Positions 37,535 to 50,065 of a stretch of DNA of 64,000 nucleotides are shown here, piece after piece. The DNA lies in the NCBI GenBank assembly GCA_963573385.1, contig CAUYLG010061895.1, forward strand, positions 124,001 to 188,000, written 5' to 3'. The number at the start of each line of letters is the position of its first letter. Position 1 is the first letter of the stretch. Source of the stretch: Cacajao melanocephalus (Eukaryota > Chordata > Mammalia > Primates > Pitheciidae). The notes beneath the pieces are model-generated. The model saw only the letters and a program-made list of their open reading frames with translations, did no database searches and had not been told where the DNA came from. The position numbers and the translations under genes are program-made.

Positions 37535-37650
37535 TACGTTTGCTTATATTTGTCTTCCCAACATGCACCAAGAGGACAAGGGCCATGTCTTGCTGATTTA
37601 CTACAGATTGCCTAGTCTGTAACTTAGCAGGACATATATAAATTCTTGTT
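37535..37650 (+). repeat. Probable L2 3'-end fragment
   Basis: CACCAAGAGGACAAGGGCCA, TGTCTTGCTGATTTACTACA and GCCTAGTCTGTAACTTAGCA resemble the L2 tail, with many changes. Confidence 0.5.
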
Positions 37651-37789
37651 GTGAAGTAACTCTTCCCTTTCCCTACCCCTTCATCCACACACCCACTTTT
37701 ACCCCGTTTCTTATTGCACTTGAAAACTTTTGTTTAATGTGACTTTTGTATGCAAATGTTTTTATACCATGAAACAGAGGCGGCATGGT

Positions 37790-37960
37790 AGAAATTAAAT
37801 ATCAGTAGTGTGAGGGCCTTGTGTAACCCAATTTACCTCATCTCTATCACTAACTAGCTGTGCTACCTTAAGCAAGTCATTTATCTCAACTGGCATCAGT
37901 TACTTAAGTGCAATGGGCTTGTATTACTTACATTCTAGCTCTGTTATTAGAAAAGGAATA
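37790..37960 (+). repeat. MIR fragment
   Basis: ATCACTAACTAGCTGTGCTA, CCTTAAGCAAGTCATTTATC and TCAACTGGCATCAGTTACTT follow the MIR core. Confidence 0.78.
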
Positions 37961-38053
37961 AGAGTATAGCTCAAGGTTGTGTCTGAATCACTCTGTTCTA
38001 AGTCAAACCTCAGAGTTTCGTATTCTAAAATTGAAAAGTCAGATCAATAACTG

Positions 38054-38508
38054 TGTATTCGTTTCCTGTTACTAAATTACCACAAATTGAGTTGTTCAAA
38101 ATGCCAGAAATGTATTATCAATCATGCAGTCCTGGATGCCAGAAGTCCAAAATCAGCTTCACTGGGTTAAAATCAAGTTATTGCAGGGCTACATTGTTTC
38201 TAGAGGCTCCAGAAGAATCAGTTCCTCATCCTTTGTGGCAACTAGAGGCTGCTTCCATTCCTTGGCTTCTGGCCTCATGACTCTGAGTTATGCTTCCCTC
38301 ATCACCTTTCCTTCTTTGACTCTGACCCTAATGCCTCCCTCTTAGAAGGATTCTTGTGACTAGAGTGAGACACCCAGATAATCCAGGATAATCTCCTTAC
38401 CTCAACAGACATTATCACATCTGCAAAGTGCTTTTGCAATGTAGGCTAATATGTTCACAGAATATGGATATTTTTGTATGGCAAGGGAACATTATTCTGC
38501 CTATAGGC
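38054..38508 (-). mobile_element. Solo LTR-like repeat, ERVL/MaLR-type
   Basis: Plus-strand order is TGTATTCGTTTCCTGTTACT, AAATTACCACAAATTGAG, CCAGAAGTCCAAAATCAGC, CACTGGGTTAAAATCAAG, CATTCCTTGGCTTCTGGC, AGATAATCCAGGATAATCTC and ATTATTCTGCCTATAGG. This is the same general type as the LTR at 13.6 kb but a different subfamily. The two plus-strand frames (73 and 75 codons) are LTR sequence. Confidence 0.75.
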
Positions 38509-40209
38509 TTCAGAAAAACCTTAGATAAACTTCAATGACATTTTCTGGCACTTTTATGAGGTCTAGAGCTTAAGATTCCTCTTAGCCCCTCTCAAACACA
38601 CACATCATCAGCATTGTACTCTGGCTTCTACATAATTGTCTTGCCCTACCATATATCAATTATAACACTGACAGAAGTTTCACATTAAAAAGTAAATATG
38701 ACAGAAATTGGATTCAAGTAATAGCTAGACACCAAAAACACAACTGCAGGTTTCTACCTAACGATGATGTATCAGAGAGCAGAAAACAGGCATTTAATTA
38801 TGTATAGATTCTACACAGACTCCATGAAAATATAACAGAAGGTCTGCATTCAATACAAGGAACTCATTATGAAAACATAAACTACTACTGTTCAGCTTTC
38901 TTCATACAGCCTTAATGATGGAATTTATTTGTTTCTGCCTGTAGAGTACAAAGTACATTACAGTAATACAGAGATCTGAATACATCTTTTCTCACCTTGA
39001 GAAAGTTAGTAACCAAAGTTCACATAGATAACAAGGCAGTTTTCGGTAAGATTTAATTAAAATGAACTAATCTGGCTCTTTTGATTGCTTTCAAAATTAT
39101 CTTGTATTTTTCCAAGAAACAGGATGGTATAAAAAGTAAGAAAACAGAGCATTTCTGCAGTAGTGATTAACATGAGTGCATTTACAAGAATTTTTGCAGA
39201 TATACAATTAACAATAATATTTTAGTATATTTCCCAGGAGCTGTGGTTTTTAGCATTTGGGGAATACATTTCATTTTCCTGATTTACTCCATTGCCCATA
39301 TCTTATCCAGTTATTTCCCAAAAGATGAATAACTAACTATGTGGAGTTTTGTCCTTGTGGTGGGAGGAATGTAAATCTGTTCAGTTTGGTAGGTGAATTA
39401 GCTCTTTTTAGCCACAAAGGTCCACTTAATACATTATGCTCCAGTGCACTAAATAGTACCTCTGTGACCAGAAAAGTTCTCTTTTCTTTTTCTTTTCCTA
39501 TCTTTCTCCTACCTCCCACTGGTGGGCAATTTTCTCTCCACTGGTGGGAGGAGAAAGCTCATTATTTGTGAGGTATTTTACAGTGTTTCTATCCACCAGT
39601 CCTCAAAAAATTACCTGCTGCTTCTCCTATACCTTTCTACATCCTTCTTCCCACTAAACCTTAAAACATAAAATATTCTCTGCGTTTCATATTTATAATT
39701 CCCATTTTCAATAGTGAAAACCAAGAAGTCAAGGCCACAGACGCTACGTGACGACTCAGTACTAGAAAGAGGGATTTGGCTCTGTGACTTTTAAAATCCA
39801 TTCCGTTGCTTAGTTGACTGAGACAGGAAGCTTACGTTTGTATTCACCGAAAGAACAACTTATTTCAAACAATCCATGAAAAAGCAGAACAGTTTTTACT
39901 GCTGCCCTGGAAAAATCAGGCCGTTTGGCTGCCCTCATGACACATTTGAATAAGAATATCAGGTTAGGAATTTAGGTCAAAACAAACCAAGAGAGACGAG
40001 CTTGATGAGAATACACTAACATATTTAACGTCAATTGGATTTGCCCTAAATTGTATGGATGTGCATTGTTAACCTGTGTTGGTTACATTTAGCTTGTGTT
40101 CTTTTATCTTATGTTCATGCTTGGTAAACCTAATAAAATTTGGGTTTTAGAATGAGAACTGGTTTTGCTATGATTAAGGGGAAGACGAGGTCCTAGATTT
40201 TTGTTTTTT
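38509..40209. other. Non-coding, repeat-poor
   Basis: No gene or named repeat. A small hairpin-forming sequence lies at 39502-39557. The overlapping open frames there (60-76 codons) run on opposite strands and lack any domain. Confidence 0.55.
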
Positions 40210-40220
40210 AAAACTTCCTG

Positions 40221-40512
<292 letters not shown>

Positions 40513-40521
40513 AAAACTTCC

Positions 40522-41664
40522 CGTTTTCTAATTGCACAACATACAACATTCCTCACCATTTTATCCTGGTATTTTCTTAGCTCCAAATAGGCAGTTAATG
40601 TCAAAAGAGAACAAAATAAAGGCTTTTTGAAATTAATCACTTATTCATTTGGGAAACATTGCTTTGTGTATGCATGGACAGCAGAATTTGAATTGCATGT
40701 ATTTTTATCCATAAAATGAAAAAAAAATTATGTAGCAAACATGTTGCTCTTTGAAAACCTATTTCTTTTTTATAATCCACAGGGCATAATATAGAATAAA
40801 GTATACACTGAGAACTGAACAAATATGATGGCCAATTGATTCTATCATTTTAAAGCATTTTGCCACTATTAGGTAAAGTCTTATGCATCAGAAGGGAATA
40901 GGTTGTTCCACTAGTAAATGTATCAGATGACCAGAAGCTATTTAATGGAATGGTTTAGGAGGTCTCTCATCTCTCATCAGAGAAAGAATGGGTATTTGAA
41001 AGAAGAGTATCTGAACACTGATTTTGTTTTCACTTGGCAAAAAAAAAATCTTCCATTAGATAATTCAGTATTGCAATTTGATGCCCTTCTTTCCTGGATT
41101 TCTAGTTCTTGGAAAAAATACCATAAGCATTATGATCAAATTCATTTATTGAGTGTCTAATAGTTGCAGAATAAATAAACTACAAAACTTCACAAATCAG
41201 TGAACAACATCTTCTGAAATAGAGCAGTGATTCTCCTAAGGATTTATGATCCTAATAAACTAGAACATGGGAAAACATTTTTTAAGTTATCTTGAAAATA
41301 AAGCATATATAAATAAGTTGGGTTTTTTTTTTTTCATTTTTTAAGCCTTGTCATTATGTGTTTAGGCCATTGGTTACCATTCACTGCAATGGAACATACG
41401 TTTACAAAATGCCCCAAAAGTCTGAAAAAAATTAATGTAGTACTTAAAAGTGCATCATTTACCCCCTAATCACAGAAAGGGTCTGACCTATAAAGGGAAA
41501 TAGCAACAAAAATAATATTGGATTGAAAATCTTTCTCCCTATTCTTGTCACTCTAGCAAACAATATAGAAATTTGTATGTCACTCTCTTAACATTTAAAA
41601 AAAACTTTCATAAAATCAGACAATGAAAAATAAAACCAGCCACTAATTTGTTTATTGTATCTGT
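40522..41664. other. Non-coding, no recognised repeat
   Basis: An 80-codon plus-strand frame at 40918-41160 is without recognised family or splice context. No gene is called. Confidence 0.55.
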
Positions 41665-41825
41665 TTTCTTTTTTAATAGATGTAGAAACTGAGACTTTAA
41701 AAAGTAGGACAGCTTGCTCAAGGAAACACAGCTTGGAAAGCATGTACAAAGAAAAAAACCAGACTTGAGTCCTGCTTTGACACAAACCCAAGTATATCCT
41801 TCTAACATGATGCCATGTTAACTCA
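41665..41825 (-). repeat. MIR fragment, antisense
   Basis: TAATAGATGTAGAAACTGAG, GACAGCTTGCTCAAGGAAAC, AGACTTGAGTCCTGCTTTGA and TTCTAACATGATGCCATG follow the reversed MIR order. Confidence 0.78.
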
Positions 41826-42940
41826 TCAGGTTGTTTTATCAGTATCTATGCAATGTGCCTATATTTAAAATATGTATCTACATGTTGGTGAATGAATAGA
41901 AGGCAGCATAAAAACTGGAAAAAAATATAACTTTCACTAGGATCAAAGCTAATATGGCAATAGTACTTCTATCATATTTTTTAAATGATGAAAATGACAG
42001 CATGTTAATAATAGGTAATAGCTATTATTACTCTCTGGCTTGCTCTATGGCTATATCAGATTGCCCATTTTCAGGACAGTCATGAATTTTTTTCTTCATA
42101 AAAATCAGAATCTACTGTAGCAATATACCTCTGTGAAACATTCTAAGCTGTTTAGGTATTTACTCCATAATGTCTGCAGAATATCTTGTAGGTGAGTACG
42201 GAAGACTGTGGCATAATGATGAAAAAGTGTGGTAAGTTCACAGAAATTTACACTTTCTTGTATATGCAGGGCAACCTTTTTTATGTGGTTAAAACTCACA
42301 AGAAACAAACAAAATAAAACCAAGCCCAACTAGTGTTCTTTCAATTGTCAATGGACACATTCTTCTTAGAAAAAAAAAAGAAAAGGAAGGTGAAGTAAAG
42401 AAAAGAAGTAAGAAGTAAACAGGGTTGTTTGCCCACTGCCCTCTTCTATTTTCTAGAAATTTTAGTCTACTCCCTCCTCAAAGATGCTTACCATGTAACT
42501 CTTCACTGTCCAGAATGATTTCATTATTGGGCCACAGACAATTGGCTCAGCAATGGGTTGGATCTTTTAAGTCAACAAAAGGGCCACTCATGGTCCCTTT
42601 TCAAGGTTTAACAAACTGGAGCTAAGAAAAAAAAGTCTCTTGGTAGCCCTGTAAAACATAAAACTAGGATTTTAAAACATAGCCATTTTCCCACTATGCC
42701 ATGAGGAGAAGTTAGAGTACTGAGGTAGCCATTGGAATCAAGAAAGCAAGACAAACAGAAATAAAAATCGAAAGAGAATGTTGTCAGTATTTAAATCTTT
42801 CAAGTGCCAAATCCTCCTGTCACACAACTGTTATATTATTCAATCTTTTCTTGAATTGTATGTTCTAATAGATTCCCATTTTTTAGTAAATTTAGTTGGA
42901 GCTTAGTTTCTTCACAGGTACCATGAAGAATTACAAATAA
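41826..42940. other. Non-coding, no recognised repeat
   Basis: Nothing nameable. An exon-like interval at 42075-42191 (acceptor TTTTCAG, donor TAG|GTGAGT) has stops in all frames. An A/G-rich tract lies at 42369-42420. Confidence 0.55.
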
Positions 42941-43181
42941 GGCCAGACTTGGTGGCTCACACTTGTAATCTCCACTTTGAGAGGCCAAGGCAGGAGAATC
43001 ACTTGAGCTCAGGAGTTCAAGACCAGCCTGGGCAACATGGCGAAACCCTGTCTCTACAAAAAATACAAAAATGAGCTGGGTGTGGTGGCTCACACCTGTA
43101 GTCTTAGCTACTCAGGAGGCTGAGGTGGGAGAATTTGCTTAAGCCCAGGAGATCGAAGTTGCAGTGAGCCATGATAGCACC
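42941..43181 (+). repeat. 3'-truncated Alu (AluJ/S-like)
   Basis: GGCCAGACTTGGTGGCTCAC through GTTGCAGTGAGCCATGATAG; it then stops abruptly, without the end of the right monomer or an A-tail, against a MIR. The 85-codon minus-strand frame is Alu antisense. Confidence 0.93.
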
Positions 43182-43360
43182 AACATATGCTGAGCACAGT
43201 GCCAGACACTTCACAAACTTTCTCTAAATGCTCACAGACCCTCCATGATATCAATATTATTCTTCACACTTTATAGATAGAAAAACTGAGGGAAAGTCAG
43301 ATTAAATTGTGCAAGGTTTTATTCCAAGAAGTGATGGAAATAAAGTTGAGTTATGTTTGT
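43182..43360 (-). repeat. MIR fragment, antisense
   Basis: TATGCTGAGCACAGTGCCAG, ACACTTCACAAACTTTCTCT, ACACTTTATAGATAGAAAAA and CTGAGGGAAAGTCAGATT follow the reversed MIR pattern. Confidence 0.8.
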
Positions 43361-46300
43361 GGATAAGCTTCTTACATTACTAGTTTGGAGAAAAGTTGTT
43401 GACTACTACTAAGATTTTTAAAAACAAAAATAAAATAGAAACAAAATATTTCATAGCCTGCTAGTGTACGTGGCATTGGAAAATAATAAGATAAAGAAAT
43501 GTGAAGAAATGGTCCAGTTTTATAACTAAAATTTTGTTACACACTCAGAACAATAAATGGATTGGAAAGAAACCCTCACTATGAACATATATATCCCTGT
43601 GGATGCACTCTTCTTTGAGGAGAATTTTGTGGATCAGTCTTGGAACCTAATTATCTTTTCCTACATAAAAATGTATTTTTTTAAGCTACCTATTGACAGA
43701 CAAATTTTAGAAGACAATTAATTTAAAACATGGGGACTGACTGTATTCATTTTAGAAGACAACTACTTTAAAACATGGGGACTGACTGGTTTGTTAGAAT
43801 ATTTAACAGTACAGAATCATGTCTTCAAAGTACTTCAAATACCAAAGGTAGATATTATCCTTTTTCTCCTGAAAAAAAACATATTTTTTTAATGAAAAAC
43901 TTATTAGCAACTTTATTTAGGCTATATAATATGGGATTTTTAAAAAATTAACTTTTGACTCTCAGGCTCAACTTACATAGCTAGAAGTCTCTGAAAAAGT
44001 CTTGAACCCTGAAAGACTCAAAACAATTACAGGAAAAGTCAAAGCAAATAAAGATATATGCAGAATTTATTAATAAAATTTGAAAGTTTCTGACACCTCA
44101 ACTCTTTGTCCACACTTCAGTGGAGGGCTTGCAAGGGGCCATATTTTTCTTATCCCTCTTCAGAATTCATTTTCTACTAATTTTCTTTGCAGGAATTAGT
44201 AGTGCACATGCTGCACGTCATGTATCTTGTCATAGTCAATAAAATGCAACACAAAATTGCACATGTGAGTAATCTTCCAATCAGGACCACTGCATAGATA
44301 TGCTGCAAGCCCTAGCTTTATAATCTTACGTTTCAATTTACAATGAAGGCTAGAATCTACCAGGTAAGTAATTTACAACAGCGCCTATGCAAAAATAACC
44401 AGTTTTCACCCTAGCTATCAGGAGCTATGCACAAAAACAGGTTTCATTTACCCTGCTGTACACTCTGACAAACAAACATAATCTTGTTCAGTTTTGCTTC
44501 TTTTTGTCACATGAGGCAATATGAGAGAAAAATATGTTCTCTTGGATCAGTTTCTACCTCATTATATTTGAAGTCTTAGATAATATACACATCAATACGT
44601 CCCAGTGGACCAAACACAATGAAACATTAAATGAGCCTTCGTCATTGTTCACAAGCTCTCAACTTCCTACCTGGCCCTCAAGTGTCCAAACAATTTTCAG
44701 CTAGTTTAGCACCTCTATATTATATCATGTTTTATTTGGTGCTCATCTTGTCATATCTTGTCCTAGACTGCTCACTGTGGATCACTGACTAAAATATACA
44801 GAAGAAATATAATTCAAAATTGACCTTATTTAATTCAGAGCACAAAGAGAGAGAGAGAACGAGAAAAAAAAAACAACAAAAAACAGAGTTTCACAACTTT
44901 GTCCAGCAACAAACAATATACATCATACAAAATCACTAATAGAGTCAGTCAGTCTCATTGCTCTCTCTTTGTTGATACTTTGGGATTCAGTTTCTTCTGG
45001 GTTCTCATACTTTTTAAGGACTGTTTTCTTCCTATTATGTTCTTACACTTTCATTTAATTTCTTCCTATTATCACCAGTGTGTTGTCCTTAAAGTGTGTT
45101 ATTTTATACTTTTCCTAAAATTTTATTCTGTAGCATGAATTACACTAATATCTGTGTATTAATAGTTTATAAACATCTTAATCTTATTTTCCAATTCTTT
45201 TTCCTCAATTTTCTCCAAAAATATTGGTTCTGGATATCTCAGTGCCCTAAAATAACACACACAAAAAAACCTACACTGTTACCTTAAAGAAAATCCATTC
45301 TTTTTTTTTTCTTTTGTTTTTCTGAACACCATTTCTTGTGTTTTGTTCATTATTTTCTGCACCATTCTCCCAAACATTACCTATTTGTGGGTCTGCTGTA
45401 TAGCCAATATTAGAAGAAAAACATCTCTATTTCATGCTACTAAATTGAGGAGAGTAAATGCTAATATAAATTAAGATTCTAAGACAGCATGAATATAAGC
45501 AGGTTGTCAATGTGATGGTAAAGACAATTCTCTGCAATGAATAGATAATTTTAATTTATAAATACTATATAAATACTTTAAGTAACTTCTTATGTAGTGT
45601 TTGAAGGTATTGGTAAAGTTGTAGCTTTTTCACACATACTCCATTATTCTCCATTTTTTTCTACTCTCACAAGTTACGTATTTATGCTACCTCCCTACCA
45701 ATAAAGGAATTTGCAATAATAGCATTTGTTTTCCATAGTTGGTAAGTAAATTTTACTTCAGTCCCTTCTCTAACTTCACATTAAAACAAATTCTCATGTT
45801 CCAAAATATGTGAAGGACTAACTTTATAGATGGTGCACACCAAATCACTTCCTTCAATACCACAAGATGCCCAGCATTTTATCTGATTCAGCTATGAGAT
45901 GTCAGAATCACTTGCTCTATTATTTTTCCACAAAATTACCTTACAAAGATTCTTTAGCCAACTTGTTGTAACCCTAGTTTTTACTTTCACTTGTAGAGTG
46001 CTCTTGAAGAAATCATGCAACAAATCTCTTTAGGCCACCAATTTGAACCATGCAAAGCAGCAGTGATACTGGATTTGATTGAAATGTCTCACTGGTGGAG
46101 AAGTGGTTTGTGCGCTCAGCTCTATCTGACATCAGGCATGTGCTTTTGACTCTGTATAGTACCTGTTAATGGGGAAGTGACCCCTCCTTATTTCCATCAG
46201 TGTTCTTTCCAATGCATTTAACACTATTCACAGAGACCATTCTCAAAAGATGTATTCTGAGGATTAGAGGTAATGCAGCTAAAGAATTCTAAGTATATTG

Positions 46301-47736
46301 CAAAAAAAGTTAGCTTTTAAGTATAAGGTATTATCATTTTAGTTCATATTAATTCAAGCAGCTCACCTTTGCCTTCAGGGCTCTGTAGCCTTCTGCATAC
46401 TTCCAAATTGCAGCTATCAAACACACTTCTAAAATACTCATTATAAACACTAAAGTAGTATGTTACCAAGGATTTTTATCACCCACTGCAGGTATTAGAT
46501 AAGTTCAATCTTACCTCTGTACTTTAGAGAAATGTAGTTGAAATATTTCTGAAAATATGAAAAAGTCATATTTTGCATTTATATAGTATTTTCTATGTTC
46601 AAAGACATCACTGATTATTTGGTTTATTATATAGCAGTCACATAACATTTAGGGGCTACAGAGACACTTATCAGTTAATCCTCATGCCACAAATGCAAAT
46701 AGATCACTGATTTTTTAATTGAGTAAAAACTTGTTCATACAGAAAAGTGATAGCTACCAAACAAGGTTTATAGCTTACTCCTTTTATATCTGAAGAGACA
46801 GTGGGTACATAAGTAAGTGATATCATAACATCTACCAGCAGAACAATTAATAGCCAAGCAATTTCCTTTTTAAACACTAGTTGGCTTAACAAAATGTTAA
46901 TTTCCAGTTGAGAATGTCTTATGTCTAACAAGTAAATGTAGAGATTTATAGTGATGCTATATTTTGATTTAATCAGTAGATTTTATTTCCTGATATTGCT
47001 ACATGAAAAATAAATCTTCTATTATTTTCTGACCTATTAAATCTATAATATTCAAGATACCGTGTGAACCTTAGTGCAATAAAATTAATTTTACATTCTG
47101 TTACAAAAAAGATACATTGTGCTGTCAATTTTTAGCTTTCAAATGACTAAAATCTTTCTACAGGCGTAAATTTAATGTGTATTTTTGGTCACCACCCATA
47201 AGCTAATAAATCTTTTCCAAAAATCTTTAGTAGTAAAAATATTTCACTTAAAGAAAGTATTTGTTGCTGTTGTTTCATTTTGTTTTGTTTTTGAAGCTGT
47301 TCAATAGCATTTAGAACCAAGTGTGGTCGGTATCATATAGGATCCAGCTAGATAACACCGCTAACAGAAAAAAATGTGATGCAAGCCATTGGTACTGACT
47401 TCATATATTATCTCAACACAAGCTCTGGGGAGGACCTCTAAGGTCTCTCCTAACTCTTAAGCTTTATCCCTGAGTTGATACTTGGGTTATAAGTTCTCCC
47501 ACTTTAAGAAACATATTAAACACACATGAACCTAGCTGAATGCTAAATGGAGTACACAAAAACATAATATAAAGTCCCTGGCTGCAAAGATTTTATTTTT
47601 CATATGATGTAAATAAGAACCTGCAGCTACTGAACAAAACTGTGTTTTAGAAAATCTTTTAAACAGTCAATTAAAAATTAAGAAGAGAGAATTCAGAAGG
47701 ATATTAATTTTGCAGTAAAAGCAATAAATGCAGAGG
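43361..47736. other. Large non-coding, repeat-poor stretch
   Basis: No gene is seen. Notable contents are a 45-bp tandem duplication at 43704-43788, an exon-like interval at 44193-44363, and short low-complexity tracts at 44847-44880 (GA then A-rich) and 45299-45310 (T-run). Open frames of 63-79 codons are T-rich and hydrophobic, as expected by chance. Confidence 0.55.
43704..43788. repeat. 45-bp tandem duplication
   Basis: Copies at 43704-43748 and 43749-43788 share ATTTTAGAAGACAA and TTTAAAACATGGGGACTGAC, with two differences in the compared 40 bases. Confidence 0.92.
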
Positions 47737-47771
47737 AGGGAGAGAGAGAGAGAGAAAGAGAGAGAGAGCGC
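47737..47771. repeat. (GA)n microsatellite
   Basis: About 15 GA units with one AA interruption, ending in GCGCACGC. A purine-only strand that could form triplex DNA. Confidence 0.95.
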
Positions 47772-47774
47772 ACG

Positions 47775-47935
47775 CATTGGCTGGAATCATCAGAAAAGCT
47801 TCAGAGATGGAGGGATATGAATTAAGCCTTGAAGAAATGGGCTAAAGAGGGGTTTGGAGAAAAGGAAGAGAAATCTTCCAGATGGGAAAACAGCATGAGC
47901 AAAGGACAGGAGTAGGAGTTTTCCCTAAATGTTAT
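47775..47935 (-). repeat. LINE L2 fragment, antisense
   Basis: AAGCTTCAGAGATGGAGGG, ATTAAGCCTTGAAGAAATGG, TTCCAGATGGGAAAACAGCA and TGAGCAAAGGACAGGAG follow the antisense L2 order. Confidence 0.75.
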
Positions 47936-48470
47936 TTCAAGTTCCCCTTAGAAGCCAACAATGACTCCCAATCATCCCTTGAATATAATTCAGACTCCTA
48001 ATCACAAGCTTCAAAGTTTCCACTCCTCCATCTCCTGGAATCCCCAGCTAATACTTCAGTCAGGTATATCAACTTAGTATACTCTACATAGAATTGTGTT
48101 CTACAGCTTCTGCAATTTTTAGAGCTTCTCCCAAGGCACTTTCCCTAAGGCACCACAACCTGTTCAGCCTGTACTTCAAAAATGGTTTAAACCCAAGTCT
48201 TTCTGCCTTTGGCTTCTTTCCCTAACCACACTTGGCTCTGATCTCCCCATACACAAACTATAATTAGTCACATATCTATGTATCTTGTACTTTTTATCTT
48301 TAAAACATCTATGCCTTGTTGTGCTTTTATTCTCATATGCAGTCAGTATTGCTGTAAACAGAGACAAAAACTATGTTCTTCATTAACTTGATTATAGATT
48401 ATGAAGTCCATGAACCATTCATACACCAAGAGGAGCTTCTGTGGAATCTGGCATCATGGATTTTCATCAC
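47936..48470 (+). repeat. LINE L2 fragment
   Basis: CAACAATGACTCCCAATCAT, AATTCAGACTCCTAATCAC and AAGCTTCAAAGTTTCC follow the sense L2 body; the tail includes AGATTATGAAGTCCATGAAC. It abuts an oppositely oriented L2 piece on each side. Confidence 0.65.
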
Positions 48471-48474
48471 ATAA

Positions 48475-48770
48475 TTCATGTATTTGTTCACCAAATATTT
48501 ACTGATAACTGAGCAAAGCGCTACACACATTTACAGTATATATTATTTGCACCACAAAAAGATTTCAACTTAGTGAGAAACCAAACAGGAATTCAGGCAG
48601 TGTGTGAAAAATGCCACAGAAGGTAATAGCAAGAGCTGACAGCTTATTTCTAGATGTGGTAATCATAGTTGGAATCATAAATAAGGAAGTGTCTAGGCAG
48701 GAATAAAAATTATAATACCTAGAAGTGAGAATAGATGGCATTCTAGGAATGAAAACCAAAGTTTAAAGGT
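48475..48770 (-). repeat. LINE L2 3'-end fragment, antisense
   Basis: TCATGTATTTGTTCACCAAA, TATTTACTGATAACTGAGCA and AGGCAGTGTGTGAAAAATG resemble the reversed L2 tail (TGTTCA..AAATATTTA.TGA). Confidence 0.6.
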
Positions 48771-48944
48771 ATGTAAGTCATGGTGGTGTGGTCAGGAGTC
48801 CAGTTCACTTGAGCAGAGACTTTTAAAATACGTTTAAGCACAATATTTAATATAAGCCGTTCTGACCTGAATCCCTGCCAGGACCATTACTTCATTTTCT
48901 TTTGAAGTGTCACCTATAAAATGGACTCATTCAGTAAGTATTCT

Positions 48945-49020
48945 GGAGTCCTGCTACCACTTTTGACTGTCAGTAAGTAAATGTTTAATATTTGGAAAAC
49001 TCTAAGTCTCAGTTTCTTCA
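48945..49020 (+). repeat. MIR scrap
   Basis: GCTACCACTTTTGACTGTCA, then AAAACTCTAAGTCTCAGTTT and CTTCAAATATAAAC, a short sense MIR core. Confidence 0.55.
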
Positions 49021-49129
49021 AATATAAACAAAAGACAAGAAACACTCAATTTATTCAAACCTCCCTATATTTATTACCTTAATATTACGTTTACTTTTTT
49101 TCATAACAATAATCCCCATTTATTTTATT

Positions 49130-49265
49130 TTTTATTTATCTGACTCCCATTCCTCATGAATAGAACATGGGCTCCATAGAAGTAAGGGATCCCAAAGAAG
49201 TAAGGGATCATGTCTATCCTCTCCACTATTGCATCTCCTATTTCTAGTTTACGGGAAATAGATTT
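49130..49265 (+). repeat. L2 3'-end fragment with 18-bp-offset duplication
   Basis: CATGAATAGAACATGGGCTC and GGATCATGTCTATCCTCTCC resemble the L2 tail. Inside, AGAAGTAAGGGATC occurs at 49178-49191 and again at 49196-49209. Confidence 0.55.
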
Positions 49266-49419
49266 TGAAAACTACTAAAGTGTTTTCCTTGTTTGCATTT
49301 TTGTGAACAAGATTTTCACTGTAGTTTATCCAAGGTACCTAATTGAATGGGGCAAAGTAGAGTGGGAGGATCAGGATTTGTTACAGATAGAACAAAAAAA
49401 AATTCAAGATAAAATTTAG

Positions 49420-50065
49420 CTTCTAATACGCAAAATATGGTTTTGCAGCACATGTCAGCCTTTCAAACCAAGCCATTATCTTGAGGAATCTTGTCAAAAT
49501 TCCTTTGGCTCCTTCTTTAGAGTAACAAAGGTCAGATTTAACAGTGCCCATAGGAAAAGACTGTGGGGTCAGATGTCGCTTTGCCTTTCTGATCTCAGAG
49601 AACTTTGGGAGAAGGAAAGAAAAGTTGAAGAGCCATTTCAGCAGGGGTGTATTCAGATTTGTCCAGGAGATAGGGATGGGCATTAAGGAAGAAAGGGTAA
49701 CTCTACAAGCAGATTGGGGCTGCCTCGTCCATTACCCCAGTCTCTGTAACTTCCCAGGGGAAATCTCCTTATAAGACACCTCACACTGTCTTGTGAGGGC
49801 AATCTAATACCCTTAGAAACAAAAGTAGTCAGAATGGGTGATGTTGGGTTTAGTTTTGCCATGCTGAAAGCATGGTCCCGCATGTCCAGGATGCTGAGTT
49901 GAGACCAAGCAGGCCTGCAGTACAGTCCACCAGCAAAATCTACAGGAATGCCATAGAGGCTGGAGATGACTCAGGACATAAACGAAGATCTGACTCTTGT
50001 GGAGCCAAATGGGACCAAGGCAGCCAGTAAGAGCAGACCTGAGTCTACCAGAGTAGGACATACAT
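49420..50065. other. Unrecognised GC-richer segment with overlapping open frames
   Basis: Base composition is richer in G and C than the flanks. Several frames of 66-86 codons overlap on both strands (minus 49423-49683, plus 49544-49774, minus 49683-49883, minus 49813-50061), which argues for low stop density and not a particular gene. No domain is recognised. An old LTR or ERV internal piece is one possibility. Confidence 0.45.

Noticed and set aside
38053..38345. Two plus-strand frames of 73 and 75 codons
   Set aside because: They lie within an LTR-like repeat, read opposite to its orientation, and overlap each other in different frames.
42836..43093. 85-codon minus-strand frame
   Set aside because: Antisense Alu sequence of the truncated copy at 42941-43181.
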